From Oligoflexus tunisiensis (GTDB taxonomy: Bacteria; Bdellovibrionota_B; Oligoflexia; Oligoflexales; Oligoflexaceae), in NCBI RefSeq assembly GCF_001748245.1, contig NZ_BDFO01000001.1, positions 1,349,345-1,413,344 on the forward strand: DNA of 64,000 bases, in the 5' to 3' direction. Each line of letters starts with the position of its first letter. The first letter of the stretch is position 1. The notes beneath the pieces were generated by a model. The model was not told the origin of the DNA. It searched no databases and worked only from the letters and a program-made list of their open reading frames with translations. The translations under genes were made by a program, and so were the position numbers. This document shows positions 38,479 through 47,171 of the stretch, piece by piece.

Positions 38479-38877
38479 TCATTTTCCAGCTTCCCTCAGG
38501 TATTTCTCGAAAGCCTTGGGTATAGTCATCTTCCTTCCGCCTGTGATCTCGGTTGCCAAATAGAACTCACCGCCGGAATCCACTGCAAAGTCATAGACGT
38601 AATAGTCCACTTTCAGCTTCATTACCTCCCTGATCTCATGGAATTCGGGTTTTGCGAAAGGGGCGAAATCCTTGCTGGTGTCATAAGGCATGACCAGGTA
38701 GGGATAATCGGCCATGAAGTTTTTCGGCTTTCTGCCAAAGACCACCAGATAGTAAGGGGTCGGATGAGTGAAATCGTAGACCCCGCTCATGCGGGCATGC
38801 ACCGGGGATTTCACGGTGCAAGCAGTTAAGATGATGGGAGCAAAAAGCCATTTTAAAGATCGTGGAACGTGCATCAT
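38479..38877 (-). CDS. Small lipoprotein
   Basis: A 132-residue lipoprotein with signal ending ILTAC. AGGAC lies before ATG 38877, and another ATG follows directly. The mature chain has Tyr/Phe/Pro-rich strands (TPYYLVVFGRKPKNFMADYPY) with no known motif. Standalone. Confidence 0.65.
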   Translation of the reverse strand: MMHVPRSLKWLFAPIILTACTVKSPVHARMSGVYDFTHPTPYYLVVFGRKPKNFMADYPYLVMPYDTSKDFAPFAKPEFHEIREVMKLKVDYYVYDFAVDSGGEFYLATEITGGRKMTIPKAFEKYLREAGK

Positions 38878-39246
38878 GGAAATGTCCTGCCGCCAAACTG
38901 GAAACATCGAATCAATATATTATCCCATAGGGAAAAGGGAACCCTGGGCTGGTCGTTCTGGATCGTTCCATCGAAATGGATAATGCCTCGGAATCAACAT
39001 GCTGCTCACCGTGGTTTCCGCATGCAGCTTGATTTAATCTGCCGTTTCCATGACTGACCCTCTAACTTTCTCTTTTCTTGATGCTCGTTTTGCCAAGCTG
39101 TCACTCAAAGGCTGGTCGGCCTTGCCCAAAGCCCAGGTCAGTCCATAGCCATTGTGGCCAAAGACCTTGGGTTTTGAGCGAAATCTTTGGTGAACTTGCG
39201 AGCTCGATTTGATGCTTGGTGCACAATGCGTTCCTTCCCCGGCTTT
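38878..39246. other. Intergenic with a possible oxidoreductase relic
   Basis: About 370 bases downstream of the chemotaxis operon. On the minus strand, 39032-39190 reads VFGHNGYGLTWALGKA... to a stop, like the C-terminal glycine-rich turn of D-amino-acid-oxidase-type FAD enzymes (GHxGxGxT). No upstream part is present, so it would be a relic. Inverted repeats CATTGTG/CACAATG and CCAAAGA/TCTTTGG flank the stretch 39151-39226. Confidence 0.3.
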
Positions 39247-41193
39247 TCATGCCCGTTTCGGGCCCTTTTTGTCCTGTAGAAAGCGAAGCAGACTCTGAGG
39301 AATTTTGTCGAGCGGGAGCACGTGGTCCACAGCGCGGAGACGCACCGCTTCCCGAGGCATTCCATAAACGGCACTCGTGGCTTCGTCCTGGGCAATAGTC
39401 AAAGCCCCAGTATCCTTCATGGCTTTTAGACCTTTGGCACCGTCCTGCCCCATACCGGTCAAAATAATGCCAATTGCCTGCGATCCGAGCAGACGGGCTA
39501 CGGATTCGAAAAGGACATCCACCGAAGGCTTATGTCGATTCACTGCCGGACCATCCTGCAGTTTTACTCGAAAGCCTTTCGGGCTGGATTCGAGTTCCAT
39601 ATGCAGGCCACCAGGAGCAATCAAAACCTGATCGTTATAAACGAGATCACCGTCCTCGGCTTCTTTCACATGAAAAGCACAGAGTGTATTCAGACGTTCA
39701 GCAAACGCCCGGGAAAAGGCCTGGGGAATATGCTGCACAATAAGAATAGGAGGGATTGAATCCGGCATCTGCGTCAGTATTTCAGTCAGAGCTTGAATGC
39801 CTCCCGTTGAGGACCCGATGGCCACGATCACCTGCTTGCCAATGATTAGGCTTACAGATCGTTTTTTTAAAGTTCTATCGGCCTGTACATGCTTTTTCTG
39901 TCGATGCACATGCGCGTCTGCCGCCTGGGAGACAATATCAACCAAAGTTGAGGCCGAGGTTTTCAAATCCTGAAGAGTGGGCTTTTGAATGTAATCAACG
40001 GCACCCAACTCGAGGGCTTGCAGGACCAGCGGACCCTCTTCACGGCTGACGGCGCTTATAATCACCACAGGAATCGAAAATTTCGGCAGGATCTGCTCCA
40101 GCAGTTGACAACCATCCAGATGAGGCATCTTAAGATCCAAGGTGATCACATCCGGCCGGAACCTCAGGATCGCGCTTTCCACATCCCGTGGATCACCGAT
40201 AGCTGCCACGACCTGCAGTCGATCTGATTGAGCCAGAGCTGTGCTGAGCAACTGCCGAATGGTCAAGGAATCATCGACGATCAGCACCTTTTTCTTCTGA
40301 TTTACAAGCTTCGGTGCTGTTACAGTAATCTTTTCGGACTTAGTCCCAGTGGATTTCAGGCCTGCCGATTCTTTGAAATAAATGGACGAGCCAAAAGGCT
40401 TCCACCGCTTCTGGTCCACGTTCAATGATTCGGAATGACCAAGGATGAGAGCTCCGTAGGAATTCAAGGCCCGATTGAAAGAACCTATGATCTCCTGGAT
40501 GGTTTCCGGCTTGAAATAAATGAAGACGTTTCGGCAGAAAATAAGATCAAAATGCCCGACATCATCCTGCTCCAGTTCCACCAGATTGATCCTGGTGAAC
40601 TTGATGCGCGCTTGCAGATTGTTTTTGATTTTGAACCATTTTTGAACATCACCCTTGCCTTTAACGAATCCGGAAGCATGATACTCAAAAGGTATTTCAG
40701 GCAGCCGATTGATCGGGTAGACACCATTCTTCGCCTTCTCCAGGACTTCAGTATCGATGTCCGAGGCCAGGATTTCAAAGCGGCTATCATCATGAAAATA
40801 GCGGTTTAAAACCATGGCTAGTGTGTAAGGTTCCTCACCGGTAGAGCAGGCAGCTGACCAAACGCGGAGTTTACCCCCAGGATTACGTGCATTCCATTTA
40901 GGCAAAAAAGTCTCGAGCAGGAATTTAAAATGGGCTGGCTCTCTAAAAAAATCAGTCTTGTTCGTGGTAATCTGATTGATCAGCTGCTGCCATTCGCTGT
41001 CGTGCGATGACAGAGTACCGAGGTATTGTCGGTAAGCCTTGATTGTGGGCAGTCCCAGGTCTGTAAGACGGGCTATGAGCCGGGCCCGTACCAGATCCTT
41101 CTTCATCGAACTCAAGTGGATGCCAGACAGAGACAAGATTCTCCTCTGAAAAAACGAGAAATCATCATCATCAATATCTGGCATTCCATGCAT
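39247..41193 (-). CDS. CheR-CheB fusion: chemoreceptor methyltransferase and methylesterase
   Basis: A 648-residue fusion of both receptor-adaptation enzymes. Residues about 1-275 are CheR, with the N-terminal helical domain, the SAM site SAACSTGEEPYTLAMVL and FDLIFCRNVFIYF. About 300-415 is the CheB receiver (VLIVDDSLTIRQLL, phospho-acceptor Asp in ITLDLKMPHLDG, Lys in YIQKP). About 445-640 is the methylesterase with catalytic Ser in IGSSTGGIQAL, His in VQHIP and Asp in TGMGQDGAKG. All key residues are intact. ATG 41193 is chosen; a TTG lies six bases upstream. It is the last gene of cheA-cheW-mcp-cheRB. A single chain with opposing activities is unusual and would fix their ratio at one to one. 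Confidence 0.93.
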   Translation of the reverse strand: MHGMPDIDDDDFSFFQRRILSLSGIHLSSMKKDLVRARLIARLTDLGLPTIKAYRQYLGTLSSHDSEWQQLINQITTNKTDFFREPAHFKFLLETFLPKWNARNPGGKLRVWSAACSTGEEPYTLAMVLNRYFHDDSRFEILASDIDTEVLEKAKNGVYPINRLPEIPFEYHASGFVKGKGDVQKWFKIKNNLQARIKFTRINLVELEQDDVGHFDLIFCRNVFIYFKPETIQEIIGSFNRALNSYGALILGHSESLNVDQKRWKPFGSSIYFKESAGLKSTGTKSEKITVTAPKLVNQKKKVLIVDDSLTIRQLLSTALAQSDRLQVVAAIGDPRDVESAILRFRPDVITLDLKMPHLDGCQLLEQILPKFSIPVVIISAVSREEGPLVLQALELGAVDYIQKPTLQDLKTSASTLVDIVSQAADAHVHRQKKHVQADRTLKKRSVSLIIGKQVIVAIGSSTGGIQALTEILTQMPDSIPPILIVQHIPQAFSRAFAERLNTLCAFHVKEAEDGDLVYNDQVLIAPGGLHMELESSPKGFRVKLQDGPAVNRHKPSVDVLFESVARLLGSQAIGIILTGMGQDGAKGLKAMKDTGALTIAQDEATSAVYGMPREAVRLRAVDHVLPLDKIPQSLLRFLQDKKGPKRA

Positions 41194-41216
41194 AATCAAT
41201 GTGCCCTTATTTCTTG

Positions 41217-42890
41217 TTAGGCTGCTTCGTCAAAACCTTCATGCTGGGCAGTGGGCACCCCATCCGCGGAATGGCCAGAGGTTTTCTTAGGGCCTTTGAC
41301 CGCAGCTTTCGTTGCCTTTTTGTTAGCCAAAGCCATGGCTGGACGTCTGGCAACTTGAACTGGATTCTGATAAGAGACAGTCATGCTTGCGGAACCATTG
41401 AGCAGCTGCATCAATTCTCCCACCGATGCGCGCAGGGATTCCGCCTGCTGGGACAGCTGCTCAGCTGCCGATGCAGACTGTTGAGAAGCCGATGCGTTCT
41501 GCTGAGTGACTTGATCCAACTGGCTCATGGCGCGGGTGATTTCATTGATGCCTCGTGACTGCTCCTGGCAGGCATTCGCGATCTCCCCAGCCATCGTATT
41601 GACTTCACCCACACTTCCAACCAGCTCGTCAAGGACATCACCGCAGCGCTTTCCAACCTGAATGCCGACTTCGACTTTTTGTTTGGAGGTCGAAATCATG
41701 CGTTCGACGCGCTCAAGGCTTTGCTCCAGCATATCGCTGATCTCACGAGCTGCATTGCCGCTCATTTGGGCAAGGTTGCCGACTTCTTCTGCGACGACTG
41801 CAAAACCCTTGCCGTGTTCACCAGCTCTCGCAGCTTCGACTGAAGCATTGAAGGAGAGCAGCTGGGTCTTGAAGACGATATCGTCGATAACTTTGGTCTT
41901 GTTACCAATCTGACCGATAACCTTGACGACTTCGCTAATCTCTTTGTTCGCTGCATCAATGCTATTCATAGCTTCAAGCATCTCACCGATGACCACTTTG
42001 CCTTTATTCGCAGAGGTCTGGCCTGAACGAGCGGTTTCGGCGGAACGGTTCGCGTTGTCGGCATTCTGCTTGACCATGCTGCTCATCTCTTCGATAGAGG
42101 AAGCGGTTTCCTGGAGCGAGGAAGCTTGCTCGGTGGCGCTTGAAGAGAGCTGCTCACTGGTCGACGAAATCTCGCTGGCTGCGGAGGTTACTTCATCCGC
42201 GCCGGAAGACAGCTGTCCGGAAACTCGCATCATGGTTGTGGTGATGGACGAGGAGATGAAGAGGCCAAGGAAGAATGAAGCCACGACTCCTACGCCAACG
42301 AGGATAAGGACGACTAGAGTCGCCGAATTTGCTGCACGTTCTGCCTCTGCCGACCATTTCTCTGCTTCCTTATCCTGGAATTGCTGCACTTTTTCCAAGG
42401 CTGATCGGTATGGAATTCGTACCGAATCATAATTCAATGCGAATTCATCTCGTTTCTTAAGCGCTTCTTCATCATTGGTCCGGGACATTTCCAAAGTCCG
42501 TTTAACGTATTCCGTGATCCTGCCTATATGCTCTAAGAGCGGTTGGACTATTGCGTCTTCACCAGGTTCAAAAGGAATCTCGAGATATGCTTTCTTGCCT
42601 GCTTCCATATCGTTAATGGCTTGGGCAAGGAATGCTTCCTGAACCCTAAACTCCTCCGGACTCAAGTTTGACCCGATGAGATAATTGACCATGATCTGGT
42701 ATCTTCGCGTTGCATCACTGATGGCCGCCGTCGATATTAGGTTGGGCAAATTCGCATTAGCAACATGGTTGTATTTATAAACCACCTCTGAAAGTCGCAT
42801 AAAGGCTATGATGCCAACAATGGCAAGAATCACAGCACAGAAGCTGAAAGCACTGATGAGTTTTGTTCGCAGACTCCAGGAATTGAACAT
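41217..42890 (-). CDS. Methyl-accepting chemotaxis protein
   Basis: Transmembrane chemoreceptor of 557 residues. ATG 42890 follows GGGAGA. TM1 about residues 8-31, a periplasmic four-helix-bundle sensor (about 32-185), TM2 about 187-212. A HAMP domain is not obvious; the cytoplasmic coiled coil begins soon after TM2. The signalling tip reads [20 protein letters not shown] followed by [20 protein letters not shown]; the usual family phrase is I-A-x-Q-T-N-L-L-A-L-N-A, so Lys and Ser at two tip positions are departures. The tail is Lys/Ala-rich. It sits between cheW and cheRB and is presumably their dedicated receptor. Confidence 0.92.
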   Translation of the reverse strand: MFNSWSLRTKLISAFSFCAVILAIVGIIAFMRLSEVVYKYNHVANANLPNLISTAAISDATRRYQIMVNYLIGSNLSPEEFRVQEAFLAQAINDMEAGKKAYLEIPFEPGEDAIVQPLLEHIGRITEYVKRTLEMSRTNDEEALKKRDEFALNYDSVRIPYRSALEKVQQFQDKEAEKWSAEAERAANSATLVVLILVGVGVVASFFLGLFISSSITTTMMRVSGQLSSGADEVTSAASEISSTSEQLSSSATEQASSLQETASSIEEMSSMVKQNADNANRSAETARSGQTSANKGKVVIGEMLEAMNSIDAANKEISEVVKVIGQIGNKTKVIDDIVFKTQLLSFNASVEAARAGEHGKGFAVVAEEVGNLAQMSGNAAREISDMLEQSLERVERMISTSKQKVEVGIQVGKRCGDVLDELVGSVGEVNTMAGEIANACQEQSRGINEITRAMSQLDQVTQQNASASQQSASAAEQLSQQAESLRASVGELMQLLNGSASMTVSYQNPVQVARRPAMALANKKATKAAVKGPKKTSGHSADGVPTAQHEGFDEAA

Positions 42891-42910
42891 GATGTCTCCC
42901 TTTATGCGGC

Positions 42911-43417
42911 TCATGCCGCCTGTTCGTGATTTTTCTGTGATTGAATGAGATTAAGGTCTTCAACGTTGAGGGCCTTCGAGATATCGAGCAACAGGATCAA
43001 CTTCTTGTCGCGATGGACAACGCCCATAATGTAGTCGAGGTTTTCGGTCGATTCCATCGTTGGCGTCTTTTTGATCTCTTCTTCAGTAAGAGCCAGGACC
43101 CGGGTGACCGTACTTACGGCGATGCCCAGACTAAAGGCTTCGAAGTCAAGAATGATCACAGCTGTCTTCTTCTCGAGTTCCTGTCTTACGCCCTTCAGTT
43201 TCAGCCGCAGATCGATAATGGAGATAACCTGGCCCCTCAGGTTCATGATGCCAAGATAATGAGGCGGCGTGTGCGGGACAGGCGTGATGTCGGGAACTTC
43301 GATGACCTCCTTGACCTTCAGCAGCGGCACCGAATATTCTTCAGTGCCGAGGACGAAGATAAGGTGCCGATCGGCCCCCTTGTTCGTGTGGGCGTTGACA
43401 GATTGCGATGTACTCAT
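42911..43417 (-). CDS. cheW: CheW chemotaxis coupling protein
   Basis: A 168-residue adaptor linking receptors to CheA. Two SH3-like lobes with [39 protein letters not shown] and [18 protein letters not shown], the standard CheW motifs. GAAAGGAAGG precedes the start. The start codon overlaps the cheA stop by 4 bases, and its own stop lies 20 bases before the receptor start, so it is in one operon with both. Confidence 0.93.
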   Translation of the reverse strand: MSTSQSVNAHTNKGADRHLIFVLGTEEYSVPLLKVKEVIEVPDITPVPHTPPHYLGIMNLRGQVISIIDLRLKLKGVRQELEKKTAVIILDFEAFSLGIAVSTVTRVLALTEEEIKKTPTMESTENLDYIMGVVHRDKKLILLLDISKALNVEDLNLIQSQKNHEQAA

Positions 43418-45045
43418 GCAGACCTTCCTTTCGCTATTTCTTCGAGATCCAGTATCAGAGCAGCCTTTCCGTCGCCAAGGATCGCACTCCCGCTGACACT
43501 GCTAATCTTCTTCAAATCACGTCCGAGTTGTTTAATAACCACCTGCTGCTGACTCACGATGGATTCAGCGAGAAAGCCATATTCTTTTTGGTTGAAACGG
43601 GAAATGATGGCTACACCACGGGAGCCTTTTTTTCTCGAGGCTGTCCTGCCCAGAATCTTATCCAGATGAAAAAGCGGGATGGTCTCCCCTCGTCGGCTGA
43701 TAACCTCCTGATTCCGGCCCATCGCGCAGAATTCAGAGGCACTCAACTCAATAATTTCGTGGACCTGGGACGTGGGCACGATATAACGCTCGGAATCATT
43801 CAAACGTACAATCATGCCATCGATGATAGCGAGGGATAGGGGAAGGATAATACGAAAGCAAGTGCCTTGGCCTTCGATCGATTCCAGCTGCAGCTCGCCC
43901 TTTAACTGATTGATGTTGGTCTTGACGACATCGAGGCCAACGCCACGGCCGGATACGTCGGTGACCTGGTTTTTGGTGGAAAAGCCAGGAGCAAAGATTA
44001 GATGATGAATCTCCGCGTCAGGGAGAACAGCATCGGGTGCTATCAGACCCCTTTCCACAGCCTTTTTTCGAATGTTGGCGGCCCGCAGCCCATCTCCGTC
44101 GTCGCGAACTTCCAACACAAGTCTGCCACCCTGGTGTTGGGCTGTAAGCCAGACATTGGAACGTTCCGGTTTGCCTGCCTGCCGCCGCCCTTCCGTGGAT
44201 TCGATGCCATGATCCACAGCGTTACGGATGAGATGCACCAGGGGATCGCCGAGATTATCGACAACCGTCTTGTCCATCTCGATATCCTCACCAGCTGTGT
44301 GGAGAACGACATCCTTATGCAAAGACTTGGATGTATCACGCAGCACACGCTGCATTTTTTGGAAAACCGGTTGCAACGGCACCATACGTAAGCTCATCGA
44401 GGATTCCTGGATTCCTCTGGTAATCTTTGCGAGCTGATCAATAGTCTTCTGCAGCAGAACCGACGGAATTTGATGTTTATTTTGTTTCAGGACTGTCTGC
44501 AGAATCACAAGCTCGCCCACATCATTGACCAGAGTATCCACGCGGTTGAGACTCACACGGAGCGACACATCCTTGTGAGCCGGTGCTGCAGCAGCAGGCG
44601 TATCCGTAAATTCGTGGAAGCCGTTGGAAGCGGCAGGAGGTAGACTGGGAACAGTTGGTGCGGCCGATTGAAAGTTCTGCATTTCAAGAAGGAGGGGTCT
44701 GAATTCAACCGTACTGCGGTCATCTTTGTGGAGTGCACCAATCCAAGCCAGGAGCAAATCGTGACACTGCAACAGAAGGTTGACTGCCCTGGTATCAATG
44801 GCCAATTCACCTTTCTTCAGTTTCAACAGTATCGATTCGAGCTCGTGAACAAAGGCACCGAGCTCGTCCAGTTGTACAGCTTTTGCACTGCCTTTGATGT
44901 TGTGAGCAATACGAAATATGCGGTCGAGGTTTTGGATATCATGAGGTGCGGTTTCCAGGAGCAGAAAGGATTGCTCAGCTTCCTGAAGAAGCTGTGTCGC
45001 TTCATCCAGAAAAGTCTTGCGAATCACACTTTCCATATCATCCAT
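43414..45045 (-). CDS. cheA: CheA chemotaxis histidine kinase
   Basis: A 543-residue kinase. P1 Hpt with phospho-acceptor His in FRIAHNIKGSAKAV (about residue 48); a short linker (about 130-170) in place of the usual P2 CheY/CheB-binding domain; P3 dimerisation helices (about 175-240); P4 ATPase with LIRNAVDHGIES, VRDDGDGLRA and SGRGVGLDVVK; P5 CheW-like regulatory domain (about 400-540). The shorter length than E. coli CheA (654) is explained by the missing P2. First gene of the operon; GAGG lies before the ATG. No cheY is in the window. Confidence 0.93.
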   Translation of the reverse strand: MDDMESVIRKTFLDEATQLLQEAEQSFLLLETAPHDIQNLDRIFRIAHNIKGSAKAVQLDELGAFVHELESILLKLKKGELAIDTRAVNLLLQCHDLLLAWIGALHKDDRSTVEFRPLLLEMQNFQSAAPTVPSLPPAASNGFHEFTDTPAAAAPAHKDVSLRVSLNRVDTLVNDVGELVILQTVLKQNKHQIPSVLLQKTIDQLAKITRGIQESSMSLRMVPLQPVFQKMQRVLRDTSKSLHKDVVLHTAGEDIEMDKTVVDNLGDPLVHLIRNAVDHGIESTEGRRQAGKPERSNVWLTAQHQGGRLVLEVRDDGDGLRAANIRKKAVERGLIAPDAVLPDAEIHHLIFAPGFSTKNQVTDVSGRGVGLDVVKTNINQLKGELQLESIEGQGTCFRIILPLSLAIIDGMIVRLNDSERYIVPTSQVHEIIELSASEFCAMGRNQEVISRRGETIPLFHLDKILGRTASRKKGSRGVAIISRFNQKEYGFLAESIVSQQQVVIKQLGRDLKKISSVSGSAILGDGKAALILDLEEIAKGRSA

Positions 45046-45377
45046 ATATACTGCCTCGAAAAAGAGCGCGAGAAATATTCATGTCTCACTTGTCAAAGCG
45101 ATCGGCGGCATATGTAGAGAATTGAGAAGAAACTGATCAAGCAAAGCAGGGGAATAATAAAAGTTAAGTATATCTAATAGATGCAACTTCAGCCCTGTTC
45201 AGATCTTACTGATATTTTAGGGGAGAAATTGTCGCCGCTGGAAAGGGAACCTTGGGCACAAAACGATAATTTGTTCATTATTTTGATTAAATTTAATAAG
45301 ATATGCAGGTCTAAGTGACAAGGTGTAAAATTAAGCTACACTAAAAATACTGCCATCAAGACGAAGGGGAACCCAGG
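45046..45377. other. Divergent promoter region of the che operon
   Basis: About 330 AT-rich bases between cheA and the PAS-protein gene. On the minus strand a TTGACA is present about 50 bases before cheA, but without a matching -10 at normal spacing. Regulation of both genes from here is likely. Confidence 0.4.
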
Positions 45378-46325
45378 GTGCTGAAACATTTGGATGCGCA
45401 AGCTCTACTTGATAAGTTGCCTGATGCGACTGTGATATTGGAACATAGTGGAAAAATTAGACATATGAATTCATCGGCTCAACGGCTGTTTCAATATGAA
45501 GAGAGTGAGCTCATAGGTCAGCCGAGTGAAGTGCTCCTTCCAGCTCGCTACCGCATTCGTCATATAGCCGATCGCGAGATTCTTTTCCGTAGCGGGTTTT
45601 CAGGAACGCGTGGCGCCGACCGCGAGCTGATCGCTCTTCGCAAGGATGGGACAGAATGCCATGTCCTGGTTAAGCTTTCAATGTTAACCATAGCGCATGT
45701 TGATTGGTTGATTTGCTTTTTTCGTGACTTTAGTTTGATGCATGACTTTGAGAAAAAGACCCATGAGCTGCACAACAAGTTTCAATATATGGCCTGGATA
45801 CTCCAGGCACAGAATTCCTTGCCAGGCAAGCTGATTCAGGAACCTTCCTCGCTGGAATCCTTCCATGAACGATTGGCTTCATTGAGTCTGGGTTTACCAG
45901 GGAAAAGTGAAAAAAAAATTCTGGTCAGGGAATTGATCGATGAAACCCACAGGCTTATTCGTCCTCATACGGAACGCGTGGCTGCTGATTTGATTGTGGA
46001 GGAGATGTGTGAAGATGCGTGGGTTCTTTTCAGTCCGTCTCTGTTTCAAATGATTCTGCTTGGATTTGTGAAACTTTGTGTGGAATCGGTGACCCCTTTG
46101 GGAGAACGCTGGGTAAAAATAGGGCTCGAACGTCAGGGCAACCGTCTTTTGATTACTCTGACGGATAGCGCCTTCAGCGTATTGGACGATAAACAGCTGG
46201 AGAACGCGGTCGAATATTTAGTTGGAGCGAGTCTTTTACAACGTTATGGAGGTCAGCTCCTGACTTCACCCGCAACTCATAGCCGATTTTGTGTGAGCGT
46301 GCCTGTTCAGGAAGGAGCCTCGTAA
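45378..46325 (+). CDS. PAS-domain protein with a degenerate kinase-like ATPase end
   Basis: A 315-residue cytoplasmic protein. GTG 45378 follows AGGGGAACCC. The PAS domain (about 5-120) starts LLDKLPDATVILEHSGKIRHMN and contains LIGQPSEVLLP. A linker helix follows, then a domain of histidine-kinase ATPase shape (about 190-310: LFQMILLGFVKLCVESV, ending FCVSVPVQ), but the N, G1 and G2 box residues (Asn, DxGxG, GxGxG) are missing and there is no H box. It therefore cannot be an ordinary kinase and may be a sensory or scaffolding protein for the divergent che operon. Its stop codon lies within the left end of the adjacent insertion element, so the last residues may not be original. Confidence 0.75.
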   Translation: MLKHLDAQALLDKLPDATVILEHSGKIRHMNSSAQRLFQYEESELIGQPSEVLLPARYRIRHIADREILFRSGFSGTRGADRELIALRKDGTECHVLVKLSMLTIAHVDWLICFFRDFSLMHDFEKKTHELHNKFQYMAWILQAQNSLPGKLIQEPSSLESFHERLASLSLGLPGKSEKKILVRELIDETHRLIRPHTERVAADLIVEEMCEDAWVLFSPSLFQMILLGFVKLCVESVTPLGERWVKIGLERQGNRLLITLTDSAFSVLDDKQLENAVEYLVGASLLQRYGGQLLTSPATHSRFCVSVPVQEGAS

Positions 46326-47055
46326 TTTACTCAGCGATTGCAGTAAATGCAGAGCCTACACTTCGTATGTGATGCAGGCTATGACGCCAAGAAAGTTCAA
46401 GGTTGCCATTTCACCATGTGTATCAAGAGTAACAGACTCATCAAAGGTCTATCGATCGAAGAATATTTCCGCAGGCAGCGCATCATCCCGTGGCAGTCCC
46501 TTTGGCTCTTGGCCATGAAGGGCAGAAAAATGAAGCGAAAGGAATATCGCGTGCGAATTGCGCCGAACGTTAAGATCAAAGGATTTGGGCTTGTTTTGGC
46601 AGTACATTCAGAAGTCAGGAAGGGATGGTTCTAAGTCGAGGAAATATATTGTATCGAGCAATACGGCCCAGGCAGCGCGGGAAACCGTGCAGACCTACCG
46701 GAATCGATGGGCCATCGAATCCTGGCTCAAGGACATGAAACAAAATCATGGCTATGGTGACTGCCGCTCGGCGAACTTCAAGGCTTTCGAGGCACACATC
46801 AACTTCTGTCTCACAGCTTACAATTTGCAGCGATGCAACGAAGCAGGCATTCCGAGGCCAGGAACCACAGTCGCAGAATTTGTGGGCGTTCAGAAGCTAT
46901 GTGATGGGGCCAGGAGTCTCAATCAGGTCCACGGTGTGCAGCGCTTGAAAAAGGCCGCGAATGAGGCGCTTGCAGAAATTACAACCTGGAAAGCGGCGCA
47001 GGCTGCAGCGTGACAGGCTCCATCGTGATTTCAGTGCAATCGGCGAGTAATTTAT
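46323..47055. mobile_element. Internally deleted insertion sequence with both terminal repeats
   Basis: Left end 46323-46348 (TAATTTACTCAGCGATTGCA...) and the reverse complement of 47028-47054 (AAATTACTCGCCGATTGCA...) match closely, about 20 of 25 positions. Between them is only about 700 bases with a broken transposase that lacks its N-terminal part and is frameshifted. An intact element would be expected at about 1.3-1.5 kb. It lies directly after the PAS gene. Confidence 0.7.
46347..47013 (+). pseudogene. DDE transposase remnant (IS4-like), truncated and frameshifted
   Basis: The first frame reads FVCDAGYDAKKVQGCHF ... VLAVHSEVR, carrying what looks like the second DDE aspartate (DAGYDA). 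The reading then moves by one base near 46615-46625 into a second frame containing YRNRWAIESWLKDMKQNHG and later FEAHINFCLTAYNLQ, the C-terminal YREK-like E motif of IS4-type transposases. The first catalytic Asp region is missing. Not functional. Confidence 0.75.
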
Positions 47056-47171
47056 CGTTTTTCGCCAAGTGACGAATAGGAGCCGATTGTATAAAGTAAT
47101 GCAAGGGGGACCCTTCGATGGACTGATCTGGCGAGGTCCCGGATGGACGGGTTTTGCCTGAAAGGTTTGAT

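Noticed and set aside
39252..39275. GCCCG-TTT-CGGGC followed by T run, terminator-like on the plus strand
   Set aside because: It lies inside the last codons of the minus-strand cheR-cheB gene and there is no plus-strand gene to end.
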